In this document: one piece after another, positions 8,461 to 16,829 of the stretch
Numbering within the stretch: position 1 is the stretch's first letter
How the letters are laid out: every line of letters begins with the position of its first letter
NCBI GenBank assembly: GCA_002700305.1
Contig: PACZ01000019.1
Coordinates: 1-64,000, forward strand
Length of the DNA: 64,000 nt
Direction of reading: 5' to 3'
Source of the DNA: Hyphomonas sp.
Lineage (GTDB): Bacteria; Pseudomonadota; Alphaproteobacteria; Caulobacterales; Hyphomonadaceae
Translations under genes and position numbers: made by a program
Notes under the pieces: model-generated
What the model was told of the DNA's origin: nothing
The model's input: the letters and a program-made list of their open reading frames with translations, nothing else
Databases searched by the model: none

Positions 8461-9531
8461 ATGCTACGCCGCACCATCCAGTTTGCGTCCCTGTTCCTGC
8501 TTGCGACATGTGCCGGCACCGCCGAGATGCCGGAAGCCCCACGCGTTGCAATGCCGGATGCGGACGCCGCCTGGAGCTTCGACACCGTCGCGGCAGAGCT
8601 TGCAGACGCCTCCTGCCCGGCCGGCACCGCTCCGGCACCATCCGTTCCTATCTCAATCACGGCGCATTCCATCGACCTCGGCCCGGCAGAGGAAGTTGCC
8701 CGCCGCCTGCCAGATGGAGCGACCTTCGCCGGCGGATGGGAGCTGACGGCCGACAATGCCAGTTTTGGCGGCCTGTCCGACCTGGCGCTGGATTCCAACG
8801 GTGACCTGCTTGCCGTCGTCGATGACGGCGCTTTTGTCCGCATCGGCATGGAGGATGGCGCCCCCGACGGCACGGGTGAGTTGACCTACATGCTGGGACA
8901 GGATGGGCAGATCCTTCAAGGCAAGTCGATGGGCGATGCTGAGGGGCTGGTAGTCCGGAATAGTCTGGCCATAGTCAGCTTTGAGCGCACGCATCGCATC
9001 TCTGCATTTGCTCTTGAGACCTGCGGGGCCGCGGCCCGTGAGGCGCCGATCAGCACGTTGCCCTCCACATACGCAGGGCGCCTCATCGACGAAAATCGCG
9101 GCGCTGAGGCCCTCGCCATCACGCCCGAAGGCAGCATTCTGTTTGGCTATGAAACCGTCGAGCGAGGCCAGTCGCCCATCGGGGCGGTGACCGGCCCCGA
9201 TTCCGCGGGCTGGACGGACGAAATGGCCCCCAATCCTGCCGGCTACGCCTTTGTCGGCTTCGATGCCACCCGGATTGGCAACACCGACGAGACCTTCTGG
9301 CTCTTCCGCAGCTATGACCCCATTCGTGGAAACCGGAATGTCCTCAGCTGGCAAAACGGCGAGAAGGAAATCGTGCTGACGCGTCCCCTGGCTGTGGATA
9401 ACTACGAGGGGATTACGGTTCAGGACCTCGGGAACGGCGTCGCGCGGGTCTGGATCATCTCTGACGACAACTTCAATCCGCAGCAACGCACGCTCCTGCT
9501 CGCGTTCGACATTGCAGTCACGTCAGAATAA
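8461..9531 (+). CDS. Secreted esterase-like activity of phytase family protein
   Basis: A 356-residue exported protein. The first 20 residues form a signal peptide ending LLATCAG, which could be a weak lipobox. The rest matches the esterase-like activity of phytase family (Pfam PF13449), a beta-propeller type fold. Visible landmarks are GGWELTADNASFGGLSDLALDSNGDL, MGDAEGLV, RGAEALAITPEGSIL and NYEGITVQ. Substrate is unknown; members are annotated as phytase-like or esterase-like. It faces away from the HxlR gene. The region after it holds 6S RNA. Confidence 0.8.
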   Translation: MLRRTIQFASLFLLATCAGTAEMPEAPRVAMPDADAAWSFDTVAAELADASCPAGTAPAPSVPISITAHSIDLGPAEEVARRLPDGATFAGGWELTADNASFGGLSDLALDSNGDLLAVVDDGAFVRIGMEDGAPDGTGELTYMLGQDGQILQGKSMGDAEGLVVRNSLAIVSFERTHRISAFALETCGAAAREAPISTLPSTYAGRLIDENRGAEALAITPEGSILFGYETVERGQSPIGAVTGPDSAGWTDEMAPNPAGYAFVGFDATRIGNTDETFWLFRSYDPIRGNRNVLSWQNGEKEIVLTRPLAVDNYEGITVQDLGNGVARVWIISDDNFNPQQRTLLLAFDIAVTSE

Positions 9532-9572
9532 TCCCGCTTACAATCCGGCACATTCGCGCCTACATCTGATCC

Positions 9573-9739
9573 TGCACAAGGGCTGCGGCGTGCGCGACGG
9601 GACTGATCTCCGGCGACCTTACTTACCGTCAGGGAGCTGGCAATCTGGATGGGGCCGTGGCCCTGTCTCACCTGGCACCCACCTAGTCTCTAGGTTGACG
9701 GGAGTGAATATGCCCTGCGGCGTTAGCGGTTCTTGTGCA
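9573..9739 (+). ncRNA. ssrS: 6S RNA upstream of fau
   Basis: The stretch folds as a long rod. TGCACAAG (9573-9580) plus GGCTGC pair with GCGGTT plus CTTGTGCA (9732-9739), about 14 base pairs. An inner arm pairs CTTACTTACCGTCA with TGACGGGAGTGAAT, and GGGCC/GGCCC forms a terminal hairpin. A further outer pairing CGCGCC (9555-9560) with GGCGCG (9754-9759) may extend the closing stem. The 167-nt length and the position just before the 5-formyltetrahydrofolate cyclo-ligase gene are the bacterial norm for 6S RNA, which binds housekeeping RNA polymerase in stationary phase. Confidence 0.82.
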
Positions 9740-9804
9740 CACTCAGCCCCGCTGGCGCGTTAAGGGGCGTGACGTCGCCGCCAGACCTGATTAAGGCTGC
9801 CTGC

Positions 9805-10410
9805 ATGACCACGCCTCCTCCCGACAAGATTCAGCTGCGCCACCGGATGCGCACCATCCGCGCCGAAGCCGCAGCGCGCGATCCGGACGCCGCGGAGAAA
9901 ATCGCAGACTTGTTTCCGATGAAGCTGCTGGAACGCTACGGACCAGTCGTGTCGGGCTATGTCCCGATCAATGAGGAACTCGATCCGATGCCGCTGATGA
10001 AGCGGCTGGCCGACGCCGGGGCTGAATTGTGCCTGCCGCGCATGCTGCCTGAAGGCGGCATTTCCTGGCGCCTGTGGAGCTTCGGAGAACCGCTCGAACG
10101 CCGCCCCTTCGGCCTTAGCGAACCGGTGGAGGACGCCCCGGAAGCGCACCCAACCCTGATCCTGACGCCGCTTCTTGCGTTTGACGCAAAAGGCAATCGC
10201 CTTGGCTATGGTAAAGGCCACTACGATCTCGCGCTGCAATCGTTAAGATCCGGGGGACGGGCCTTTGCCTGCGCCGTGGCGTATGCCGCTCAACAGATTG
10301 ACGACGTTCCAGCAGAACCTCACGATCAGCCACTCGACTGGGCAATAACGCCGGCCGGCTCGATCCCCCTGTTCATGATGCGCAACATGGCTGCTTTGAA
10401 ACAAGGTTAA
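9805..10410 (+). CDS. fau: 5-formyltetrahydrofolate cyclo-ligase
   Basis: A 201-residue enzyme that uses ATP to turn 5-formyltetrahydrofolate into 5,10-methenyltetrahydrofolate. The family signature is GNRLGYGKGHYD at about residues 130-141, preceded by the TLILTPLLAFD strand. The basic N terminus RHRMRTIRAEAAARD is also typical. The ATG at 9805 was preferred to a frame extending into the 6S RNA. The 6S RNA-fau order is widespread in Proteobacteria and suggests co-transcription. Confidence 0.93.
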   Translation: MTTPPPDKIQLRHRMRTIRAEAAARDPDAAEKIADLFPMKLLERYGPVVSGYVPINEELDPMPLMKRLADAGAELCLPRMLPEGGISWRLWSFGEPLERRPFGLSEPVEDAPEAHPTLILTPLLAFDAKGNRLGYGKGHYDLALQSLRSGGRAFACAVAYAAQQIDDVPAEPHDQPLDWAITPAGSIPLFMMRNMAALKQG

Positions 10411-10426
10411 TGGCCTGTTTCTTGCG

Positions 10427-10451
10427 ATGGTCCGAAATGAGATCGGACCAT
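10427..10451. repeat. Perfect 9-bp inverted repeat just before the GH16 start codon
   Basis: ATGGTCCGA (10427-10435) and TCGGACCAT (10443-10451) are perfect complements around a 7-base loop. The right arm ends three bases before the GH16 ATG at 10455. No T-run follows, so it is not a classical terminator for fau. It could be an operator, or an RNA hairpin covering the ribosome-binding region. Confidence 0.6.
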
Positions 10452-10454
10452 TGA

Positions 10455-11474
10455 ATGGCAACAGACACTACAGATCACAGCCTGAAGAAATACTTGCAGG
10501 ACTGGCAACCGGGCTCCGTCGTTATCGTGGCGGTGCTGGTGTTTGCCTTGTGCGTGGCCCTTTATGCCGCTGTGCAGGCCCCTCGTCATGCGCAGCCGGT
10601 CCCGGAGACGAAGTCCTCCGCACCACTGGTCGCAGACATGTCGCCTGTGGTTCCATGGAATCCAGTGCGCACGGTTAATCCCGTCCCGAAAGTTCCGGAA
10701 CACCGGGAAGGCCCCTACACGCTGAAACCGGATGCTCCGATGCTGGAATCGGGTGGCGCCTTTGTTTCGGTACTTGGAGATGGCCTCTCGCCGGAACGGT
10801 TCTACATATCCAAGCACAGCAACGACAAAGGCTTTCAGGGCGGCGACTGGGTTCCGGAAAACGTCAAAACCAGCCCGGACGGCCTGAGGCTGGATGTAAC
10901 GCCCACAGGCAACCCGAAGAAGCCGTATGCGCTGGCTGAAGTCCAGGTTATCGGCACCTATGGCTACGGCCGGTACGAAACCATCATGCGCCCGGCGAAA
11001 GGCTCCGGCCTGGTTTCGGCCTTCTTCACCTATACGGGGCCCTATTTCGGTAAACCGCACGACGAAATCGATATTGAGTTCGTCGGCAAGGACACAAGCA
11101 TTGTTGAGCTGAACTATTTCCACAACGGCAAGACCGGTAGCAGTGCGCGCATCAAGCTCCCCTTTGATGCGTCAGAGGAAGACCACCTCTATGCGTTCGA
11201 CTGGAAGCCGGAAGGCATCAGCTGGTATGTCGACGGCAAGCTGATCTACCAGACGCCTGAAAATGACCCCTTCATCCCGGACAATCCAGGCCGCCTCGTG
11301 ATCAGCAACTGGACCGGAAAGAAAGAGCTGCGCCAATGGCACGGTGATCCGGATTTCGGAAACCGTGGGTCCGCTTACTATTCCTGCCTCTCATTTACCC
11401 CACTGGGCGAGAATACACGCCGGTGTTCAGACGTCTTCAGAGAAGGCGCCCAATTCCCCGCACCGCTCGAGTGA
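10455..11474 (+). CDS. Membrane-anchored GH16 family beta-glycanase (ExoK-like)
   Basis: A 339-residue protein. A membrane anchor lies at about residues 20-43 (GSVVIVAVLVFALCVALYAA), followed by a proline-rich linker. The GH16 domain spans about 90-320. The catalytic motif DEIDIE is at 203-208, with Glu204 as nucleophile and Glu208 as acid/base in the family. HLYAFDWKPEGISWYVDGK is the conserved strand after it. GH16 enzymes cut beta-1,3 or beta-1,3-1,4 glucans or other polysaccharides; ExoK-type members trim exopolysaccharide. The substrate here is unknown. There is no clear Shine-Dalgarno; an inverted repeat occupies that place. Confidence 0.9.
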   Translation: MATDTTDHSLKKYLQDWQPGSVVIVAVLVFALCVALYAAVQAPRHAQPVPETKSSAPLVADMSPVVPWNPVRTVNPVPKVPEHREGPYTLKPDAPMLESGGAFVSVLGDGLSPERFYISKHSNDKGFQGGDWVPENVKTSPDGLRLDVTPTGNPKKPYALAEVQVIGTYGYGRYETIMRPAKGSGLVSAFFTYTGPYFGKPHDEIDIEFVGKDTSIVELNYFHNGKTGSSARIKLPFDASEEDHLYAFDWKPEGISWYVDGKLIYQTPENDPFIPDNPGRLVISNWTGKKELRQWHGDPDFGNRGSAYYSCLSFTPLGENTRRCSDVFREGAQFPAPLE

Positions 11475-11501
11475 TAAGGCTTATCCGGCGCATCAACACA
11501 A

Positions 11502-11535
11502 AAGCGGCGCTATCCCCACCGGAACAGCGCCGCTT
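11502..11535 (-). terminator. Rho-independent terminator for the zeta-subunit gene
   Basis: AAGCGGCGCT (11502-11511) and AGCGCCGCTT (11526-11535) form a perfect 10-bp stem around a 14-base loop. On the minus strand it is followed by TTGTGTT, a weak T-rich run. It lies between the convergent GH16 gene and the zeta-subunit gene and could stop both. Confidence 0.7.
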
Positions 11536-11561
11536 GATCTGAATGCGCGTTTACACCCGGA

Positions 11562-11882
11562 CTATTCGTCGACGACCTGCGAACGGGCTTCCGGAATAAG
11601 GACGGCCATCTGCTCGCGAATTTCAGCATCGCTCGTGCCGGTCTCGGCCTTGTCGAGGTCTGCGCGCACCTTCCGGAACACGTCCTCGTCGCCAGCCTCT
11701 TCGAGGTCCGACAGGACCACGGTTTTCGCATAGGCTTCGGCGTCGTCTTCGCCCATGCCCATGATACCGGCTGCCCACAAGCCCAAAAGCTTGTTGCGGC
11801 GGTTCATGACCTTGAACTGTTGCTCCTCGGTGAGCGCAAACCGCGCTTCTTCCGCGCGCTCCCGATCGTTGAATGTGCTCAT
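11562..11882 (-). CDS. ATPase inhibitor subunit zeta (DUF1476)
   Basis: A 106-residue helical protein of the DUF1476 family. It begins MSTFNDRERAEEARFAL and continues with EEQQFKVMNRRNKLLGLWAA and GEDDAEAYAKTVVLSDLEEAG. In Paracoccus denitrificans this family is the zeta subunit, which inserts its N terminus into the F1 ATPase and blocks ATP hydrolysis. That function is inferred here from the family. ATG 11882 gives the conserved start; a longer frame to 12071 overlaps the purC 5' region and lacks conservation. It is divergent from purC, a common alphaproteobacterial neighbourhood. Confidence 0.92.
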   Translation of the reverse strand: MSTFNDRERAEEARFALTEEQQFKVMNRRNKLLGLWAAGIMGMGEDDAEAYAKTVVLSDLEEAGDEDVFRKVRADLDKAETGTSDAEIREQMAVLIPEARSQVVDE

Positions 11883-12063
11883 CTCAGGACCTTTCACATA
11901 AGTAGACCTTGGCGGCATATAGAGTCCCCGGCAAGGTGTGTGCAATAATTGTTTCCCGCGACGGATTGGCGTAACAGGAGCCGCTAGCGGAGGGGCTGCG
12001 GCGATTCCTGCCAGATGAAGCCGTCCCGGTCCCCATTCAGGGACCCATGAAAGGGGTTTATCC

Positions 12064-12837
12064 ATGAACAAACGACGTGTCGTTTATGAAGGCAAGGCCA
12101 AGATCCTTTATGAGGGTCCGGAGCCGGGCACCCTCATTCAGTATTTCAAGGATGATACAACTGCCTTTGATGCCCAAAAACGCGCCGTGCTGGATGGCAA
12201 AGGCGTCCTGAATAACCGCATCAGCGAATTCATGATGACCCGCCTGGCCGGCGTCGGCATCCCGACCCACTTCATCCGCCGCCTCAATATGCGTGAGCAG
12301 CTGATCAAGAAGGTTGAGATCATTCCGCTGGAAGTCGTTGTGCGAAACGTTGCCGCCGGCTCGTTGGCCAAGCGCCTCGGGATCGAAGAAGGCCAGGTCC
12401 TGCCGCGCCCGATCGTTGAGTTCTACTACAAAGACGACGCCCTGCATGATCCGCTGGTGACGGAAGAACATATCGCCGCTTTTGGCTGGGCCGGCCCCCA
12501 GGAGTATGACGACCTCATCTCGCTGGCCCTGCGTGTGAATGATTTCATGTCAGGCCTGTTCGCCGCCGTCGGCATCCGCCTGATCGACTTCAAGCTGGAG
12601 TTCGGACGTTATTTCGAAGGCGATGCCGAGATTCCGCGGATTCTGCTGGCCGATGAGATCAGCCCGGACTCCTGCCGCCTGTGGGATTTCGAAACCGGCG
12701 ACAAGCTGGACAAGGACCGCTTCCGCCGCGATCTGGGCGGGGTGACGGAAGCCTATGCCGAAGTGGCCCGGCGGCTCGGGATCATCAAGGAATCCGGTGA
12801 AACAGACAATGTCGTCAGCTTCAACAGCGGCAAGTGA
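12064..12837 (+). CDS. purC: Phosphoribosylaminoimidazole-succinocarboxamide synthase
   Basis: A 257-residue SAICAR synthetase that joins CAIR and aspartate in purine synthesis. The start [15 protein letters not shown] is the ATP-binding loop, and [16 protein letters not shown] and [10 protein letters not shown] are the conserved PurC motifs. AAGGGG precedes the ATG at 12064. A small hairpin, GGTCCC (12028-12033) with GGGACC (12040-12045), lies in the leader. purS follows after 93 bp. Confidence 0.97.
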   Translation: MNKRRVVYEGKAKILYEGPEPGTLIQYFKDDTTAFDAQKRAVLDGKGVLNNRISEFMMTRLAGVGIPTHFIRRLNMREQLIKKVEIIPLEVVVRNVAAGSLAKRLGIEEGQVLPRPIVEFYYKDDALHDPLVTEEHIAAFGWAGPQEYDDLISLALRVNDFMSGLFAAVGIRLIDFKLEFGRYFEGDAEIPRILLADEISPDSCRLWDFETGDKLDKDRFRRDLGGVTEAYAEVARRLGIIKESGETDNVVSFNSGK

Positions 12838-12930
12838 ATCAAGCCGCTCCGATACTGCTGAGAATGTTCCAATAGACGGGCAATTGCGCTAGATGAAGCG
12901 CGACTCGTACCCCCGCCAGGAGATCACCGG

Positions 12931-13176
12931 ATGAAAGCCATCGTGCATGTTGCCCTCAAGAACGGCGTACTCGACCCGCAGGGCAAAGCGGTTGCCGACA
13001 CGCTGGCGCGCATGGGCTATAAGGAAGTCGAAAGCGCACGTATCGGCAAGGTGATCGAGCTCGACCTGGAAGACGGCCTCAGCGAAGCGGATGCCAATGC
13101 CCGCGTCAAAGAGATGTGCGAGAAGCTACTCGCCAACACGGTTATCGAAAGCTACCGCATCGACCTGCAGGCCTAG
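12931..13176 (+). CDS. purS: Phosphoribosylformylglycinamidine synthase subunit PurS
   Basis: An 81-residue PurS, the small subunit that bridges PurQ and PurL in the multi-subunit FGAM synthetase. The pattern MKAIVHVALKNGVLDPQGKAV, then MGYKEVESARIGKVIELDL and the C-terminal LLANTVIESYRIDL are all conserved. AGGAG lies upstream of the ATG. In many Alphaproteobacteria purQ follows directly. Here a convergent lipoprotein gene begins one base after the stop, so purQ must be elsewhere. Confidence 0.95.
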   Translation: MKAIVHVALKNGVLDPQGKAVADTLARMGYKEVESARIGKVIELDLEDGLSEADANARVKEMCEKLLANTVIESYRIDLQA

Positions 13177-13177
13177 G

Positions 13178-13720
13178 TCAGTCTTCGGCCGTTCGCACGT
13201 AGCGCCCGACAAACCAGTCCGACCATTCTCCGGTCTCAGGATCCTGTTGCCGGAAATGCTGGGTGACGGACCCATCCGCATTGGCGGTCCACTCTCCGGT
13301 GAACGGGGCAGGAGCGGCCCCGCGATTTCGGATTTCCCCTTCCAGGTACATGGATCCGGTCTCGGTCAGGCCGCCGGCATAGTCGATGACACCTGCTGCG
13401 CTGACCCAGACCTGCCGCCATTTCCCGATGCCCGGATCGTAGAAATTGTAGCTCTGCCCGGTTCCGCCTGCCGTATTGGTCCAGCGTTCGATCAGAAGAC
13501 ATCCACTTTCTGCCGGCTGGATCGAATTTGTACCGGCGAGATTGCCCGCCAGATCATAAACGCTCCACTCCCCGATCCAGAAATCAAACTCATGATAGAC
13601 CGGCGCATCGCAGGGGCCGGGAGAGGCGGCGACAGGCGCTTCGGCTTCGGCTTCGGCTTGAGGACTGCTCACGCAAGCGGTCAGGCAAAGAGCAGCTGCG
13701 GCAAACGGCACAGTGTTCAT
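13178..13720 (-). CDS. Putative lipoprotein with a DUF1579-like domain
   Basis: A 180-residue exported protein. The signal peptide ends in the lipobox LTAC (Cys16), followed by an Ala/Glu linker (about 20-36). The globular part contains FDFWIGEWSVYD near residue 46, GCLLIERWT, WRQVWVSAAG and DWFVGRYVR. This beta-rich arrangement, with a FWIGEW motif, resembles DUF1579-type lipocalin-like proteins. No function is known. It converges on purS with a one-base gap, and is divergent from nothing close. Confidence 0.75.
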   Translation of the reverse strand: MNTVPFAAAALCLTACVSSPQAEAEAEAPVAASPGPCDAPVYHEFDFWIGEWSVYDLAGNLAGTNSIQPAESGCLLIERWTNTAGGTGQSYNFYDPGIGKWRQVWVSAAGVIDYAGGLTETGSMYLEGEIRNRGAAPAPFTGEWTANADGSVTQHFRQQDPETGEWSDWFVGRYVRTAED

Positions 13721-13789
13721 CAGGGTTTCCTCCGGCGTTTTCCGTCAGAAAGCCTCACTCGATACCTGAAAGCAAATCACCTTTGACCA

Positions 13790-13807
13790 CCGGGCATTAA
13801 CGCCCGG
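13790..13807 (-). terminator. Short GC hairpin downstream of the glycosyltransferase gene
   Basis: CCGGGC (13790-13795) and GCCCGG (13802-13807) form a 6-bp stem about 30 bases after the glycosyltransferase stop. No T-run follows on the minus strand, so intrinsic termination is uncertain. Confidence 0.35.
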
Positions 13808-13836
13808 CCAGTCAAATCAACTGCGAAGCTCGGAAC

Positions 13837-15084
13837 TTAACGACCGCCGATTGGTCGGTCTTCGAACAGGAATGCCGGAGATTCCGGGGAAGACTGGTCC
13901 AGAACCGGGTCACACACGGCAGGTGTCCGGACAGATTCGCGCGAAACGCGCTCGTACAGATCATCCCAGCGCCGGCCAGCAACATCAGCGCTGAACATCT
14001 TTTCGGCTGTGTACCGCGCGTCGGCCCGCATCGCAGCCAAAGCCTCCGGCTTCCCGATCAGCGGTTTGAGGTATTCGAGCGCCTCGTCAGCAAGCATTTC
14101 GATCGTATCGTGGTAGATTTGCGTATAAGCCTCGGTGTGGCGCTCGGTCTTGTCCGGGCGGATCCATTCACCAAGCTCATCCTGCTCAAGGCGAAGCAGG
14201 TAACCGTTCCGTCCGTGATAGATCACTTCCGGCAGCGCGCAGACGCTGGTGCCAATCACTGGCGTGTACTCCGCCATGGATTCGATGGCAGAGAACCCGA
14301 ACGTATCCTCAAAAGTCGGCAAGAGCGTGAAGTGCGATCTGCCCATCAGCTCCCGGGCTTTCTCGTTCGGCAGGCCCGGTTCGTGATTGACGTTGGGAAG
14401 TTCCAGGAGATCCAGATACTTCTTCAGGAAGTCCGGATCCGTAGGATCGCTCCATACGTCTTTCCCTGCTTTCAGGGAGGAAACGATATTCACCTCGATC
14501 GGAAGACCCTGCTCGATCGCCTTTTCGGCGATCCGCACGGCAACGCATCCGCCTTTGCGCACAAAGTGGCCGCCGACGAATGTCAGCACCAGCTTGGACG
14601 CATCGTCTCCTTTGAGCCGGTCGCCTTCCTGGCCAAGTTCAACATTCGGATGCTGAACCATCATCTTGGCCTTGATCACGTCATAGGCGGGCGTGCCTTC
14701 GTGCATTGCGAGCGCCGTCCGTTTCGCGAAGTGAGACATACCGACAAGGCGGCGGCACCGGTTACTTGTAATCTCGTTCAGCATCATGCGCGTGAGAATG
14801 GCATCCTCGGCGAGACCGAACTTGCGCGGAATGTGGCTTTCAAACGAACAGATCATTTTCCGCGCGCCGAATGGAATCCGGTTCACGACGTGAACAAAGT
14901 CAGATCCATCGCAAGGCGGCATCAGGGTGAAGCCGTCCAGCTTCGACTGGAGCTTGTTGAATGGGACAAACCAGCGGCGGCGTACGTCGTGCCGCGAATG
15001 CCTCGGGCTCGAGAATGCCGTAGGGTATCTGTCCCGCAAGACAGATACTCGAACAGGTTTGTTTTCGGTCAGCGCTTCGCCCAT
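13837..15084 (-). CDS. Glycosyltransferase family 4-like protein
   Basis: A 415-residue GT-B type glycosyltransferase. The N-terminal half contains HVVNRIPFGARKMICSFESHIPR; the C-terminal Rossmann half has LVLTFVGGHFVRKGG and LPNEKARELMGRSHFTLLPT. The donor-binding EX7E-like motif is EDTFGFSAIESMAEYTPVIG around residues 270-290. A Pro/Glu-rich tail of about 25 residues follows. It has no membrane segment. Acceptor and sugar are unknown; a surface polysaccharide or glycolipid is the usual target. ATG 15084 is preferred over GTG 15090, with GGGGG upstream. It stands alone on its strand. Confidence 0.82.
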   Translation of the reverse strand: MGEALTENKPVRVSVLRDRYPTAFSSPRHSRHDVRRRWFVPFNKLQSKLDGFTLMPPCDGSDFVHVVNRIPFGARKMICSFESHIPRKFGLAEDAILTRMMLNEITSNRCRRLVGMSHFAKRTALAMHEGTPAYDVIKAKMMVQHPNVELGQEGDRLKGDDASKLVLTFVGGHFVRKGGCVAVRIAEKAIEQGLPIEVNIVSSLKAGKDVWSDPTDPDFLKKYLDLLELPNVNHEPGLPNEKARELMGRSHFTLLPTFEDTFGFSAIESMAEYTPVIGTSVCALPEVIYHGRNGYLLRLEQDELGEWIRPDKTERHTEAYTQIYHDTIEMLADEALEYLKPLIGKPEALAAMRADARYTAEKMFSADVAGRRWDDLYERVSRESVRTPAVCDPVLDQSSPESPAFLFEDRPIGGR

Positions 15085-15227
15085 GACCACCCCCAGTTAA
15101 AATTCAGGTCAGAGTTCCTGTGACCAATCACTCATTGTATAGGCAAGAAACGTGACAATTTAAACGTAAAGCTGCGAAACGAGGGAATTGGACCGAAAAA
15201 TCACCAGAAAAACAGTATAAAATTGGT

Positions 15228-15243
15228 AAGTGAATACTCACTT
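15228..15243. promoter_or_regulatory. Probable TetR operator (perfect inverted repeat)
   Basis: AAGTGA-ATAC-TCACTT is a perfect 16-bp dyad 51 bases before the TetR start. Size, spacing and sequence are typical of TetR-family operators, so autoregulation of the regulator-acyltransferase operon is likely. Confidence 0.75.
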
Positions 15244-15293
15244 GCGCAATTTTTGCGCTTATGCTAACCGAAGAGGCGAATTCGGAGTCTCCT

Positions 15294-15902
15294 ATGACAA
15301 GAAATACAACAGCGTCCAAGCCCCCCGCCAAAAAGCCGCGTGCCAGAAATGCACGCCCAAAAATTGAGCGTGCCGCATTGAAACTGTTTGTCCACGAAGG
15401 CGTCGATGCCGCCACAACCCGTGAGATCGCGGAAAAAGCGGGCGTGTCTGAAGGTGCCCTCTACCGGCACTACAAAGGCAAAGACCAACTGGCGCTCAGC
15501 CTGTTCATGGAAACGCATAACCGTCTGGGCCAGATGATGCAGGAGGCCCTTTCCGGCGACGGCACTCTGGAAGATAAAGTCCACGCAGCCGTCAAAGCCT
15601 ATTGTGAACTGGCAGACGAGGACTTCCTCCTCTTTTCCTTTCATCTTGTTTCGCTGAACCGCTACCTGCCCTACGACAAGCGGCGCGAGGATGACCCGGT
15701 CTCGATCACGGAGCGGATCATCGAAAGCCTGATGGAAGCGGACGTCATTCCGAAAGGCGACCCAGCATTGAAAGCGGCAATGACACTCGGCATCGTCATG
15801 CAGGCCGGACAGAACAAGATCTACAATCGCCTGCCTGGTCCATTGAGTCAACATGCCGACGCGATGGCCCGGGCGGTCGTTGCCGTACTCAAAGCTGACT
15901 GA
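15294..15902 (+). CDS. TetR/AcrR-family transcriptional regulator
   Basis: A 202-residue repressor. The N-terminal helix-turn-helix lies at about residues 22-68: KIERAALKLFVHEGVDAATTREIAEKAG and VSEGALYRHYKGKD. A Lys/Arg/Pro-rich arm of about 20 residues comes before it. The C-terminal ligand domain has no recognised signature. The ATG at 15294 follows CGGAG; an earlier ATG at 15261 would add 11 residues without a ribosome site. A dyad operator lies just upstream and the acyltransferase gene follows by 34 bp, so it probably senses a lipid-related ligand (inference). Confidence 0.9.
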   Translation: MTRNTTASKPPAKKPRARNARPKIERAALKLFVHEGVDAATTREIAEKAGVSEGALYRHYKGKDQLALSLFMETHNRLGQMMQEALSGDGTLEDKVHAAVKAYCELADEDFLLFSFHLVSLNRYLPYDKRREDDPVSITERIIESLMEADVIPKGDPALKAAMTLGIVMQAGQNKIYNRLPGPLSQHADAMARAVVAVLKAD

Positions 15903-15936
15903 ACGTTCTCATAGACCAGGACAAAAGGAGCCCGCC

Positions 15937-16743
15937 ATGCGCGCCGCCTTGTTTACATCTGTCTACTACATCCTCTCCGTCTTCTACGTGCTTGCCTCGG
16001 TGCCGTTTCTCATTCTGCCGGGGCATACGCCGGTCAGGGCCATCATCCGCAGCTATACGCGGGCGATGAACCTCAACCTTCGCCTGGTTGCAGGCATCCG
16101 CAAGGAAGTGCGTGGCCGGAGCAGGATTCCCGAAGGCGCGTTCGTTCTCGCCTCAAAGCATCAGAGCTGGGGCGACGGATATCTCGTCTATCCGGAGGTC
16201 GACAATCTCTCCTTTGTCACCGGCGACCATCTTGAGAAATTCCCGCTCGTGGGTGGAATCCTGCGCAAGCTGGGCGCAATTGTCATCGACACATGCGGCG
16301 GCGGCGAGCGCAAAGCGGCTTCGCTCCGTGAAGGTATGGAGCGCGCGAAGCAGGATGGCCGGCGCATCCTGATCTACCCGGAAGGCCACCTCGCACCTGT
16401 CGATTTTCATTTCCGCTACAAGCCTGGCGTCTGGCACATGGCGCAGGCCATGCAGGCCCCTGTCGTGCCGGTGGCCACGAATATCGGCCTCTACTGGCAA
16501 CAACAGGAAAAGAAAAAGTATCCGGGCACGGCCATCATCGAATTCCTGGATCCCATTCCTTGGGACCTGCCAAAGGACGAGTTTCTTGCACGTCTGACTG
16601 AAGTAATCGAACAGCGCACGGCCGAGCTTGTCGCAGAGGGGCGCGGCACGCCAATAAAACCTGCCATGCTGATCCCCGACCCACCCAAAGGGATGGAAGC
16701 CAAGCCGACTCCGGAAAACCCGGCCGCGTACGCCAAGGCTTAG
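15937..16743 (+). CDS. 1-acyl-sn-glycerol-3-phosphate acyltransferase (PlsC-like)
   Basis: A 268-residue membrane-bound acyltransferase. A hydrophobic N-terminal segment covers about residues 5-28. The HX4D catalytic motif is HQSWGD (His75, Asp80), and YPEGH at 147-151 is the acceptor phosphate-binding motif. An unusual Lys precedes the His, giving KHQSWGD rather than NHxS. The C-terminal 40 residues are proline-rich. It should add the second acyl chain to lysophosphatidic acid, or a related lipid acceptor. AAAAGGAG precedes the ATG at 15937. It is the second gene of a TetR-controlled operon. Confidence 0.88.
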   Translation: MRAALFTSVYYILSVFYVLASVPFLILPGHTPVRAIIRSYTRAMNLNLRLVAGIRKEVRGRSRIPEGAFVLASKHQSWGDGYLVYPEVDNLSFVTGDHLEKFPLVGGILRKLGAIVIDTCGGGERKAASLREGMERAKQDGRRILIYPEGHLAPVDFHFRYKPGVWHMAQAMQAPVVPVATNIGLYWQQQEKKKYPGTAIIEFLDPIPWDLPKDEFLARLTEVIEQRTAELVAEGRGTPIKPAMLIPDPPKGMEAKPTPENPAAYAKA

Positions 16744-16801
16744 ACTGAAACACCGCACCGTTCGGCGGTTACGCGAAATTCTTTCCTTTACTCGATGATC
16801 A

Positions 16802-16820
16802 ATTATTGATATTCAATAAT
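16802..16820. repeat. AT-rich perfect dyad in the promoter region of the secreted paralog gene
   Basis: ATTATTGA (16802-16809), TAT, TCAATAAT (16813-16820) form a perfect 19-bp palindrome about 40 bases before the start at 16861. It may be a regulator site. A short hairpin with no GC core is unlikely to terminate the acyltransferase transcript. Confidence 0.55.
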
Positions 16821-16829
16821 CGCTTAGGT

